From NCBI GenBank assembly GCA_051530055.1, contig CM121341.1, forward strand, positions 16,244,001-16,308,000: 64,000 bases of DNA. Direction: 5' to 3'. Positions 10,105 through 21,022 of this stretch are shown piece after piece. A program made the translations under genes and the position numbers. Source of the DNA: Neoechinorhynchus agilis (lineage: Eukaryota; Acanthocephala). Within the stretch, counting starts at the first letter, position 1. Each line of letters opens with the position of its first letter. The notes below the pieces were generated by a model. The model was given only the letters and a program-made list of their open reading frames with translations, was not told the DNA's origin and made no database searches.

Positions 10105-10992
10105 CTATCGTTTTCTCGGTCTAATCGTAAATCCACTTCGACCTTTGTATTCAAAGGTAAAGATTAGGGTTAGAAGATAAAAGCACCGACTTTGGGGTAC
10201 ACAAATCTCTTTGGCAAAGATCGCGAATGATTCCCGAAGACTTTCCGTGTCGTTTAACAAAATTTCTTTCCAAAGCACTGCAATCGCAAATTGGTGGGAT
10301 TAATCATTTTGGTACACATAAACTCACGAATATTTTCTTCACTTGCCTTCCAAGCCTGTGCAAGATCCCTCGTATCGTGACAATCGTCTTCTTCGTTCCA
10401 TTGAATACCCAACACCATGTACCGCACCGCCTAAAAATCAAATACTGAAAAATGTATCCTGGGATAAATGAGCAAAAACCACTTCCTTCTTTGCATTCTT
10501 GGTGCGCAATAGACATTCAACGTAAAGGGTAAAATTTTGAATTTGATGAAGAGATTCCATGTTACCAGCTCGATAGACTAAGACGATTCCCTTTACAAGA
10601 ATTTACGCGCCTGGTCAGTCTCGAAAAGACTAACGTCCATCGCATGCAAAAGTACAGGGATCGCTTTACAGACATTCATTTGCAAAGGATCAGTAGAGAG
10701 TTCAGCGTTAGATCCTGACTGAAATCAGACAATCCTTTCGTTGGTTTCACATTTACTCACAAGTCCTTGGGTGTCATAAAGTCTAGCTTCAAGGCCCGAT
10801 TCCTTGTCCAACAGAGTTACATAAGTGTCCTCCAATGTGGGAAAATATGGCTTTTTGCGTTTTAGCAGAAATTTCGCTTGGAAAAAATAAACCAACCGTT
10901 GTTGGTATCGTTCCATAAGACAGAACATTGAGCATATAACTTTTTCCTACTGCTTTTAAGCCGCATACCATAAGCTTGCATGCTTTTCCCAT
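10105..10992 (-). CDS. NKIRAS-like: kappaB-Ras-like small GTPase (NKIRAS family)
   Basis: Six exons can be traced. Exon 1 (10897-10992) starts MGKACKLMVCGLKAVGKSYM with a Gx4GKS P-loop. Exon 2 (10761-10850) has TLEDTYVTLLDKESGLEARL then YDTQGL, where kappaB-Ras has LYDTRGL. Exon 3 (10674-10718) is a 45-nt micro-exon. Exon 4 (from 10590) has GIVLVYRAGNMESLHQ. Exon 5 has MVLGIQWNEEDDCHDTRDLA and exon 6 ends in PRKR-stop. Family members bind NF-kappaB inhibitors and regulate Ral; the LGNKxD motif is degraded here to LGIQWN. The ATG is preceded directly by ataattttag, a 3' splice site, and lies 94 nt after the acyltransferase stop on the same strand, suggesting a trans-spliced downstream operon gene. 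A frameshifted copy is at 23585-24483. Confidence 0.82.
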
Positions 10993-11489
10993 CTAAAATT
11001 ATCAAATAAATCAAGAACCTCTCGTTGTAGGACTTTGCAGCACAAAGCTCTCTATTACATAAAAACAAATCACTCATCGGCGCACATCAATGGAAGTTCA
11101 TTCGATCGATTATTGAACCAAGAATCGATCCCGGAATTCGCTTTTGATGCCGAGAAACCATCCATCTCAACTTGGCCCGTACTGCAGCGTCCAGCTTCAG
11201 CTCATCGTGGTCGTATTCTTTGGGATAAATCGGATCCGATATGTGGCTGATCAGTTTAACTGGAAATAGACCGAAAAGTGGAATAACAGGAAGACGAGTC
11301 TTTTCGTAAATCCACCGCAATAGCCTACTTGTTCGCAATCCACATGGACTCCGTGCCACTTCTCTGCAGTTGGATGTAAAAAGAATCAAGAGTGGGCAGT
11401 CTGCCTCGATGGCAAGACGAGCGTACCCTCTCCTCTGAGACCAGATAATCTCGTAGTTATCCGGAGAACCAAATTGAGCTTCCCGCACT
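10109..11489. repeat. Smaller inverted duplication, arm A'
   Basis: Matches the reverse complement of 23088-24480; paired positions sum to about 34575-34590. It contains the whole kappaB-Ras gene and the 3' half of the acyltransferase gene. The 11.6 kb between the arms is unique. Confidence 0.9.
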
Positions 11490-11977
11490 CCGCCGGGCGC
11501 AATAGCCAATAATTGTGAAGTTTCACAATCCATTAAACGTTCCATGCACTCCTCCATAACGCTTGGATCATTTCCAGCAGCAATGGCTCCAAAAAGATTG
11601 AGCAGCGATCGAATAAATGGAATGCAGAAGAGAAATTTGTCAGTCAATACACTAATCTTTCGATTTTTGTGGATAATAAACTTTGCAATAACGTACTGAA
11701 TATCAAGTGGGAGTGATCCATGAAAATAAACGATGATTGCTGATTCTTTTTCTGGAACGTTATCAATTCCACGAATCTCGTGTCCATTATAGAATCGGGA
11801 AGCAATTTCCCATAACACGGCAAGTACTTTTAATGTGATTTGTTCTCCGAATAGTGGAAGAGATATCCTTATGAACAATGACGAGAGACACATCCCGAGC
11901 AAGAAACACACTGGGAATATGAGACAGCATAAAAATAAAATACCGCTGATGCGAATGGCCTCCAGTCCGTAAATCAT
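11087..11977 (-). CDS. TMEM68-like: TMEM68/DGAT-like membrane acyltransferase
   Basis: The 296-residue frame has two hydrophobic segments at the N-terminus (residues about 8-36), as expected for an ER-anchored acyltransferase. It then has the catalytic block YFHGSLPLD, the HG..P.D form of the HX4D motif found in the TMEM68/DGAT group, and block III IAPGGVREAQF. TMEM68 proteins make glycerolipids including triacylglycerol at the ER. The family is usually about 320 residues, so this is close to full length. The stop lies 94 nt before the kappaB-Ras start, in the same direction. Its 3' half is duplicated at 23088-23488. Confidence 0.85.
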   Translation of the reverse strand: MIYGLEAIRISGILFLCCLIFPVCFLLGMCLSSLFIRISLPLFGEQITLKVLAVLWEIASRFYNGHEIRGIDNVPEKESAIIVYFHGSLPLDIQYVIAKFIIHKNRKISVLTDKFLFCIPFIRSLLNLFGAIAAGNDPSVMEECMERLMDCETSQLLAIAPGGVREAQFGSPDNYEIIWSQRRGYARLAIEADCPLLILFTSNCREVARSPCGLRTSRLLRWIYEKTRLPVIPLFGLFPVKLISHISDPIYPKEYDHDELKLDAAVRAKLRWMVSRHQKRIPGSILGSIIDRMNFH

Positions 11978-13998
11978 TACTAAGAAATACGTTTCTGAAT
12001 TTATCTATAGAATAAAATGGGATCAAAAGTTTGTATCGGTTAATGGTTGTGAAGAAATACTACAAAGTAGAATAAGTTGCGGTATTTACCAAGTTTATGA
12101 GACGAACATGAGAATAGTGCCTTTCATTGTAAGTCGACTTTTAATTGTTCAATGAAGAAAGAAATGAAAAATTTACTCCGACTCTCACTCACGCTGCAAA
12201 TCTCCCCAAGTCCTATAAAACGTATACTTTCCTCTCCATGTGTGTTTTAGTCTTTGCTTGACGTATAGTCAATTTGGAACAAATAACGCAAAAGTCGTTT
12301 CTGATTGGCTGAAAACTCATCATCATGGTGAGCAAGTTTCACGCTTTAATAGATCAAAACAATTATATTTTTGGGATTGGCCCAGCCAGGTTCCGAATTT
12401 TAAAAATATCCGAAGTATGACCTTGCGATCAGAATGAAACTTTCTAAAGACAGGAAAGTAATTATAACGCACAAGCTAAAAAAGAGATTAAATTCGAGTT
12501 CTTCATTCCTTTCAAACCGTAATGTTTCCAATCCTAAGAAATAGATTATTCAACGGCACGGTCCTACTTTAATAATCCGCATTTGCCGTTTCATCGGATT
12601 CGTCAAATGACCCGTTTAAAGGAAGTACTATAGATAGCACTTCTCAAGTGAAATAATCGACTGTGTGAATACAACTAATCGATTAGATTGAAACATCGTT
12701 ACTTGCAGCAATCCAGATTCTATAGGATTTTAAGAAGCATCAATCAACAACCGTTTTTGGACTATATTGAAAGTTTTTGCCGTGGAATTAAAAGAAACAG
12801 TGGGAAGACTGGGAACACGTGAAGGGACGAAAAATTGTATTTAGTAGTAGATTCTTTGCAACCTCACCAAGCGAAAAAAATGTTATGGATTTTAAAATGC
12901 ATTCCCTCTACTGACACCCAGAGTATGATAATCACCAAGGAAGCGACATAAATTGAAGTATCCAAAAAACATTAAAGGTGATATTGTTTCCGCAAGCAAA
13001 AAATCGAAACATCATCCAGCTTTATAGACAATGTAGCAGTGAGTGGGCGATTTGGAGGTCATGGATTAAGGGCCATAGGGAAATAAAACCTTTAAAAGAG
13101 TTGGTCGACGAATCACAAGAAAACCATCTTAATTTCATTATGTAACTTCTACCTATGAGTTCCACTTGGAAACGTTTTCATTTATTGCATATTTCATACA
13201 AAATACCATTGTTTATTTAGATGAAAACAATCACTTTGGGCTTCCCTTTTGTATGGAGAAAGTGCAATTCGCAATAGACGCGATGACAGGCAAGATGCCG
13301 GGAGAAAAGAAAATCGGGATCCAGGAGATTCGCTGTGACAAGAGGACTAACTTAAGAGCATTCCTTCCAAGTTGTGGAGATGCGTCCGCTACATTTAGAA
13401 TGCCAATTGTGTGGTCGTTTCAGCACTTTTGGGTATTAGTGTTACGCAAAATCTAATGTTTTAGTCTTCTGAAACACGAGGTAAAGATCCGGTGGGGTTT
13501 TTACGGCGCTGTAGGAATTCGTTTATGGTTATCGAAAATTTTATGGAGATAAAACATCGAAGATATTAACTCATGGTCCCTCTATATGACTTTTCAATCC
13601 CTGAAATTCATCAATTTCGATTTGTAAATCCTAGATAGATTATGAGCAGTATCCTACACCTCTGTACATATTATCTGTTTATTGGAAGTCGTTACACAAA
13701 ATCTAAAAGGTCTCAAATAGCTCAGCTAAGAGTTATTTCAGCGTTCGAGTTTTCTAAGACGGTATTTACACTGATCACAAAACGATAAAAGTCTAGCATA
13801 AAATCCCGGGAAGCCATGATGAACTTTCGCGTATCGATTAAAAAAATGCACCAGTTTTAAAATCGTCCACTAATTCGTTTCAAACTGCGTGGCAATTTAT
13901 TTAAAACTATAAGACAAAATGTCCATATTGAAAGCACTCGTCTTTCCAATTGTTTTCCTCATACCCGTTTTCACACTCCATTTTCCATAATCAATTTC
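11978..13998. other. Intergenic, no feature recognised
   Basis: Only short frames are present. The longest, a 96-codon plus-strand frame at 13166-13456, has no recognisable motif and no splice context that I could support. Confidence 0.5.
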
Positions 13999-15129
13999 CT
14001 ATACACATCCACACGATCTTGCAGAGATTGGATATGACAAACTGAGAATTCCATGAGTGTTTTTGTAATGGTGCAGTCGAATTGAGCGCATTGCCAATGG
14101 AGTGCAACACGCCTCGACAGTGTTAAATCTCATAATTTTTTTCCGATAGCAGCGTCCGGCACAAAACGAATATTGCAAATGGTCGTGCTTGTATCCTTTT
14201 AGTTCTTCGCCATGTGCCTTTAAAACCTTATTTAAAGGAGCCAAAGGTATACTGGCTGTCATAAGACAACAGTCCGTATGAGGCTCGCATTTGACTACTT
14301 TTAAAAACTCCTCTGATTCCCTCGGAGTTCGTCGTGAACGTCGGTGAGAATTGGATTCAACTGGTCGTTTGTATCTCAATTCAATGAATACGTCATGGTT
14401 TTGCAAGCATCGAGCATAGGACGAAGGTGCAAGTGGTTTGGTCAACCGTTCGAAAAGCTGATCTACTTTTTCCGCAGTTCGATGGCGGACCCTTAGTTTT
14501 AAATACTCGTTAGCAGGATCAGAGGTTGATCTAGTAGGAAAGTTCCGATCGACAAGAACGTAATGTCGAGAGGCGTTAGACAGTGTATGCTCAAGGGATC
14601 TTTGCCGGCATCCAAATGAGCTATAACCACTTTTCCGTTTGACCCAGACAACAAGACCGGAAACGGGGAACGTTTTGTTGACTAACTCGCTTCTCTCAAC
14701 CACATGAAGACTACCGTCGTGACCGAAATGACCGCTCAAAATCAGGACGTGATCCTTCATTCGTTCTCTATGGGAATAGCTCCTGCTCTCAGAGAGTCGC
14801 TCATGCACATTCAGAGGAGATACTCCCGTAAATGGATCAGTTAGATCGCCGTATTCTGCAGTTGCGTCGGCGAATGAATCCCGTTCATTGCCGAGATATT
14901 CGTCATCCGAATCATATACATCGTCTTCTTCACTGTTCGTCCATTCAGCGACAGATGCATTGCTATACCAGTTAAGGAGTGGCAGTTGTGCTTCTGTCCT
15001 GCGGATTTGCTCAACGAGCTTCCCACTCAGTGCATCAAGCATAGCGTCTCTATCAATTCTATTTTTTGGAATGACTGTACCAATGAGTATTAAGCACAAT
15101 GCAATCCCGGATACGTTCCCTAATAGCAT
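13999..15129 (-). CDS. TGF-beta superfamily ligand precursor
   Basis: Single-exon frame of 376 codons. It has a signal peptide (MLLGNVSGIALCLILIGTVI), a propeptide of about 245 residues and a basic furin-type site (SHRRSRRTPRES). The mature domain of about 105 residues contains VKCEPHTDCC, FCAGRCYRKK, EACCTPLAM and the terminal SCGCV. That gives nine cysteines including the N-terminal C...CC arrangement of the TGF-beta/activin class, as opposed to the seven of BMPs. The ligand would be secreted, processed and dimerised to signal through receptor serine/threonine kinases. The loops are divergent (the usual WxxW finger is absent), so the subfamily is uncertain. A TATA box lies upstream. Confidence 0.85.
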   Translation of the reverse strand: MLLGNVSGIALCLILIGTVIPKNRIDRDAMLDALSGKLVEQIRRTEAQLPLLNWYSNASVAEWTNSEEDDVYDSDDEYLGNERDSFADATAEYGDLTDPFTGVSPLNVHERLSESRSYSHRERMKDHVLILSGHFGHDGSLHVVERSELVNKTFPVSGLVVWVKRKSGYSSFGCRQRSLEHTLSNASRHYVLVDRNFPTRSTSDPANEYLKLRVRHRTAEKVDQLFERLTKPLAPSSYARCLQNHDVFIELRYKRPVESNSHRRSRRTPRESEEFLKVVKCEPHTDCCLMTASIPLAPLNKVLKAHGEELKGYKHDHLQYSFCAGRCYRKKIMRFNTVEACCTPLAMRSIRLHHYKNTHGILSLSYPISARSCGCV

Positions 15130-15210
15130 TCTTCACCGCTGGTCTCTAAACACAGGAGAAGTGAGAATGAAGATGGTCGAAGGAAATGATCCAATGCAGT
15201 GGCCAGTGCC

Positions 15211-15218
15211 TTTTTATA
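15211..15218 (-). promoter_or_regulatory. TATA box of the TGF-beta ligand gene
   Basis: TATAAAAA on the minus strand, 82 nt upstream of the ATG at 15129. That spacing allows a transcription start about 30 nt downstream and a 5' leader of about 50 nt. Confidence 0.55.
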
Positions 15219-15249
15219 CTCGAAGAAGACGGTTAATACGATTCTATTC

Positions 15250-18200
15250 CGTGTGACATATACTGGGAAGAGGCGGACGTGAGGGTAGGCAGGTAATTTC
15301 TCTCAAATGCCACACATACAATGTGTTGACCAGCAGAAGCTGCCTAAGGGAGGTCCGACAAGCATAGAAGACGCTTGTATAAACGAGACTGACGATCAAA
15401 ATCGCCTCAAATGACCACCGTCAACACTGCCGCCGACTTGGTTCATTCAGTGAATGTTCGAACAAGATAGCGGAAAACACAGGCCGCTCGCTTTATATCA
15501 AGGGGCGGGAAGGTTAATCCGACTTATGAATACTTGAAGAAAATAAGGAGTATTCCTTCTGCCAAACATAAGTCTGGCTGGGCAAGAACGCTGTATCCGT
15601 CCTTCCGACCATTACACCAGGACGGCAGCTGAGTGATCCAGTGGCGTGGATGTTTGTAAATACTTTTTGTTGAAAAATAAAAATTTCTTAGCTTGTTAAA
15701 CGTGACCATCTAACCATTTAAGGTTTTACATACATGTCGTAATAATTCGAATCAGTTTTTATCGGCTTTATGCTTAAATTTTAGTTTGACCGTTTATTTT
15801 GTACCAATCAACGCTTAGAGATAAACATTCAAAATCCTTTCAGTGTGTATTATTTTGGTCGAATCATTTTTTGAGTTTGAAGTTTCAGAATAAGAATTGA
15901 TTATTGCGTCGATCAATGGCACAAATCCTCGCAATGTACGTTATCTTAAAATTAATCTTGTGTATAGATGATATCACACGTCTTGGATGATTTTCATAGC
16001 TTAAACTTTTTCTTTGTAATTAGAAAGTTACATTATTAAATAACCTTCAGAATCTCGGAGATACCTCGACCACAAAGGTAAAAATTATTCTTGACGAATC
16101 TTGAGAACAGATTACCTTTTCTTCTATTCATCTGAAAGCATAGGTAGGAATCTAAGACATTGAGATTAAATATTTCGTACTTCCGAATGATGTATCATTT
16201 CGTTTAGGAGATTACTTGAAAGACGATCAGTTATTCTGTCGTCCGTACCGATGATCCCGACCGCAAAAGTTACAAAGCGAATACGGGAAATCTATTACGT
16301 TTAAGCTCATTTACACGGTAAGGACGGAATAGGTGAATGCAGTGTTTCTGCTATGGCACTCACAGCGATGAGCATTTTTGCTTAAGGACATTTACGGGCT
16401 CCTTATAACACTCACATATCAGTAGATGTATACGTGACATATCTTCCTCTCTCCCATATCCAAAACGGATTCCCTCTCCGATAAATTCTACGAACCTGTT
16501 AATGCGTGATGGAAGTCCACCAGATTTGTGTAACATTCGACGATTCGTCCCTGAAAGTTTATATAGACTAGGCCAATTTGAGAAGAATGTTCCGGAAATG
16601 ATACTTGGTGTTTGCGGTTAAATGAGTGGGTGTCGCCTGGCGCGATCACAGAACGTGAGTAGAATATCATTAAAGGAAATTGTAAATTTCTTGCTTTACT
16701 GAAGTGCATGCGTGGGTGGAGGTGGAGGAGTGATGGTAAATGTGGGTTTAATCGAGGTTTTTTAGACTTGGGTTCAATCAAACTCACCCCAATGTACACC
16801 ACAATACAAACAGACAATCCTTTCTCTTTTGTGAAACAGCACAACACAGCCCAGACTGCTGCAGTTCCTCTTCACACTGACAACCTTCATCTGTCAGGCA
16901 GTGTTCATCAGTTGAAAGTGATAGTGGTTGTGGTTATGGCTACCTCTGCATCTGAAGAAAAGAATAGCACTTTCTATTGTGGAAAGAGAGATGTGCAGAG
17001 CGACGGATGAGCGAGATGCATAATTGAACGGTTGCACTCTTGATTTGCTAGCGGCCGGAAAGTTCAACGTGCTGTTTAATGAGCAGAAACATGCGACGTA
17101 GCTAATGATGACTTATTCAAGGTGTAAACTTCATTTTGTTTTTCCAACCTAACTCCAAACAATATTTTGTATGTTGGAAAATAATCAGTGCCTCATTCGT
17201 TAATCCATCTTAAAGAGACATGGACACATAAGATTTCTATCGGGTAACTTTTGCTTCTTTAATGAGCTTAATACAGCCATAAGATTTTTATAGATATAAT
17301 AAACAGAATCTCGATTTCATCATCAGACCATTAGCTTCGCAGATTAATTCTATTTTTTACGCACAAGACTTTGCATGGGTGGATAGCATAAGGTATTTCG
17401 AAAACAAAATAATTTTACTATTTAAGAGTAGATGAGCTTAACGCTTGGACAAATTATTTCCCAAGTGCCTTGCCATCGGTTATATTCTTGATTTTGCAAG
17501 CTGCGGTTTCTCTAGACCATTTTGGCCCTCAGCGGCAAAATTGTTCAAAGCGACTTGTCCTGGATTTTTATTTAGGCATCCGAATTAGTGATAGATTTAT
17601 CGCAGGGTTTTATGATCGCACAACAAAGATCGACTTAATCGCTTTTCGAATGCAAATCGTAGGATAAACGAAGGAATACTTTCACCGACAATCTCAATAA
17701 TACTTTTAAAATATTAATTGGCATATCCTTCCATGTCCGAAATTCCCTCAATTACTGATGAAATTGATAAATACCCTTTCTGAGTTAAAATGCTAATGGA
17801 TTGCATTGATAAGACAACGAATTTTATTCAAATATTTAATATCGCTTTCATGAATCCACGGCAATGGATGGTACAGTACCCATACTTCTATTAACAATGA
17901 ATAGGATTTTGGATATGTAGTTCTGGTGATCATAGTCCCGGATAAAACGTATTTTATTGATTTGAAATATTTCGCGAAGAAGCTTCGCCTCCTCAGTCAT
18001 TGTTTCGAAAGTTCCACAACTACAACTCAATCATCTCGAAGGATTTTCCCTTGGTAATTTTGGATAAGTTTTTGACTGTTATTATCAATACTTTTACGAC
18101 GTATGTTCTAGTTTTGGACCAAAGATTAACCGAAGTAATCCAATGGGTTAAAATAAGGAAATCACTTACTTTTGTTGGTATATTACACGACGAGAATTGT

Positions 18201-20574
18201 CGAAGAAGCGTTATTTATCACCCAGTAAAGAATATTTATATTAAGGACGTTAGAAACTCGTCGAGTTCATCATCATCAATTTGTTTCGCAAGTTTTCTAC
18301 TATTAAAACTCGTCGGCACTCAGAGACGGAAGAAGATTAGAATTATTTTTCAGAAGATTTGGTGACAATCAAGGATAAGAATGCACTCATACATTTAAAC
18401 TGCGATTTGGACTTGTTAATGTCATTATTTTTGAAGTTTGTGCCTTATCGCTCCTGACCGGCGGCATCTAGGGAAAGAATTTGTTGCCCGATTCGCCTTG
18501 GCTGAACTGTGAACCAAGAATATTTAGCACCTGAAGTCGTGGTTTTGCCTCTTATGTTCATATGACGATACTTAAACGCAAAATAATATCGTCCACGAAA
18601 CAAATATCCGTTATGATAATGCAGTAAAGAATATCCAACGAATGTTGATTATTTTCATCGGTGGGAACTTAGATGAGGTATAAATTCTTAGCTGAACCAC
18701 TCTTTTTTATTAAAAGTAATATCCGTATTGTAAGAAGATTGAATTATTCATGTTTTTATATGGCGGAAAAGTTGAAGAAATTCAAATGCTTACTTTCTGA
18801 GCGATTAACGTTTTAGTTTAAGTTCGTTAGGTGATGCACTTTGAATGGTTTTCTTTAAATTTATGCATTAGGTTTTGATAAAATATTTTTGAAACACAGC
18901 GATGATTGTTTTTTGGCTTAACCAGTAAATGTTTATTATTTGATTTTTTAAACTCCAATATAAGGTCGTTTTAGATGATTTTTTCGTCGCATCCTTGCGC
19001 TCCATTTATACCCGGCGGATCCTTTTAGTGGACGCTCAAATCAATTTTTAAGCGGTGGCATCGTTTTCTTTCGAAAAACAGAGTGATCTCCGATCTAATT
19101 AAAAAAATTAAATGGCGGTACCCGATATCGGAAATTTTGCATGCTAGGTTTTAGCAAAAATTAAATACAGTCTGTAAAAATAACGGTAACTTTTTTATCC
19201 ATTTTTGTCCAATAAAACTAAAATATTGAATTTTTTTATTACGTCAATGAAATGCACGTGTGATACTAATTTCCTTTTTGGTGATGTAATCTTCAAATCT
19301 TCATTTAATTTCATTTGATCTACCTTAAATTTGCGAGCGAATGATGAACTTTGAATAACTTGTAAATCACCAAGAAGTGGTATCGGGACGTTTAAATACT
19401 CGGAATATATGCTGTATTTCGGCTTTCGTCCTCGCTGGTATATCGATTTTTGATATTTGACGTCTTACACATTGTACAGATTGCTTCTGTAAGTCAATTC
19501 TATGACTATACTCAATACTTTTAGACGGGTCCTACACACAATGAAAAAGAAATTCCTTCTTCCGAAAAATACAAACTGAATTTGTTCAAGCGGCCTAAAA
19601 AAATTCCGTTGCACTTTTCTATGTTCAATTTGTTCCAAAGAGGTAACGGATTTGGTGTAATCTTATAACTCACCACACTCATCGCTGAATTTAACAAGAA
19701 ACTTAATAACTTACTACATAAACAAATTAGGTCTTTGTTTGAATATATAAATTTGCTCAACTCATATTTCGTAAATGCAGATCCAATGATAGACGCCAAG
19801 CAAGCTAATTATATCATACAGCCGTTTATCATGTTTTACAGCTAGCGCTTTCGTTACGACGCTCGTTTTTGACAATTATTTTAATTAAAACTCGCACTAA
19901 AATTACAGGGGTACATTGTCGTATCAAGGAGCAACTGCATATAATTCAATAATGTGTGGCTGGTTTTTTAGGGAATAACAATAATACTGGTAATATTCCA
20001 GTTAAATAAAAGTCATTATTTTTATGATCATTGAATATGTTGCTTTTACAGTTTAATCTTAAATGCAAAACTAAAATAATTGCATGCTTTTTGAAACACC
20101 GCGATTTTACCAGTACAGTGGAATTTACGGTGAACCCGAGAATTATTTTTTGGCATTAGATCGAAAAGTTTTCTATGGCTAGTTTTTTGTAACATTAACA
20201 TATGCTTGTTGATATTTTTTTTATTGATTTTTGTGTCTTTAAGATGGCGTTATAGAACGGCTCAGTTTCCGCTTCAATTAAGTTCTCCAACTGTCAAATA
20301 CAACTTGGTATGCTAGCAGTATCTAAGTTTCTAAACGATTCTAACGTAGGATTCTTAAAAGAAATTTCAAGGAATAGCCAACCATACCAACACCGGGTTA
20401 CGACAAGTGAAAGCTTTTTCTGAACTACTTAATTTGGAAATCACTCTGAAACTATGTGTTGTCACATTTGATCTGGTGTGTAGATCCATTTGTAGGCAGA
20501 CACGTTCTCTGTTTCTAAAATGAAGACATAGATCAACTCTTTCAAAGTCCTTTTTCAAATTTAAGATTTTTTAA
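15250..20574. other. Long gene-poor interval
   Basis: More than 5 kb with no supported gene. One possible exon lies on the minus strand at about 16789-16920. It encodes a cysteine-rich segment (DEGCQCEEELQQSGLCC, then DCLFVLWCTLG), ends at a good donor (gtgagt), and has a possible acceptor (ctgacag) in front. I found no connecting exons, so it is not listed as a gene. Confidence 0.45.
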
Positions 20575-20982
20575 ATGACGGATGCAAATACCACTCAATC
20601 CGAACTGCAATATCCTGCTTCATCAAAGACATTGCGGTTGGCATTTCTTGCTTTCATGAGCAGTCTTTCTCTTTTTCCTGCAATGTTTATCGCTTATTCA
20701 AAAACAAACGCTGATGCAGACGACGAGCCGGATGCGTACGGATATGAGCATCTCCCGCGTGGATATCGTTTCGAAGATGCCAAAACATCTCGTCTGTATA
20801 TCGAGGGAAATCAGTTGGCAGTAAAAGCACTTAAACGGGCAACCCTGTACACTACTACCGGTTTTGGATTATTTTGCTTTTTTTCGTGGGTAATGCTGGG
20901 TACTCCTATCGACAAACGGGAACTTCGCTTACGAATCGGACAATATTTACCTAAGATTACACCAAATGAAAAAAATGATTGA
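20575..20982 (+). CDS. TMEM242: TMEM242 homologue
   Basis: The 135-residue single-exon frame has two transmembrane segments (LAFLAFMSSLSLFPAMFIAY and YTTTGFGLFCFFSWVMLG). Between them is an acidic loop with the family signature GYEHLPRGYRFEDAKTSRLY. The tail is MLGTPIDKRELRLRIGQYLP. Length and topology match TMEM242, an inner mitochondrial membrane protein known to help assemble the ATP synthase c-ring with TMEM70. The stop is 40 nt before the start of the CDF transporter, so this is probably the first gene of a two-gene transcription unit. Confidence 0.88.
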   Translation: MTDANTTQSELQYPASSKTLRLAFLAFMSSLSLFPAMFIAYSKTNADADDEPDAYGYEHLPRGYRFEDAKTSRLYIEGNQLAVKALKRATLYTTTGFGLFCFFSWVMLGTPIDKRELRLRIGQYLPKITPNEKND

Positions 20983-21022
20983 TTTTATCGTTGTAAATGA
21001 TGCCATTTTTAAGTTATTGTAG

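Noticed and set aside
12240-13456. Short open frames between the acyltransferase and the TGF-beta ligand
   Set aside because: No motif, no splice context and composition like the surrounding AT-rich DNA.
16488-17010. Overlapping open frames on both strands and a cysteine-rich exon-like segment
   Set aside because: Stops appear in all phases after the nearest good acceptor and no partner exons were found.
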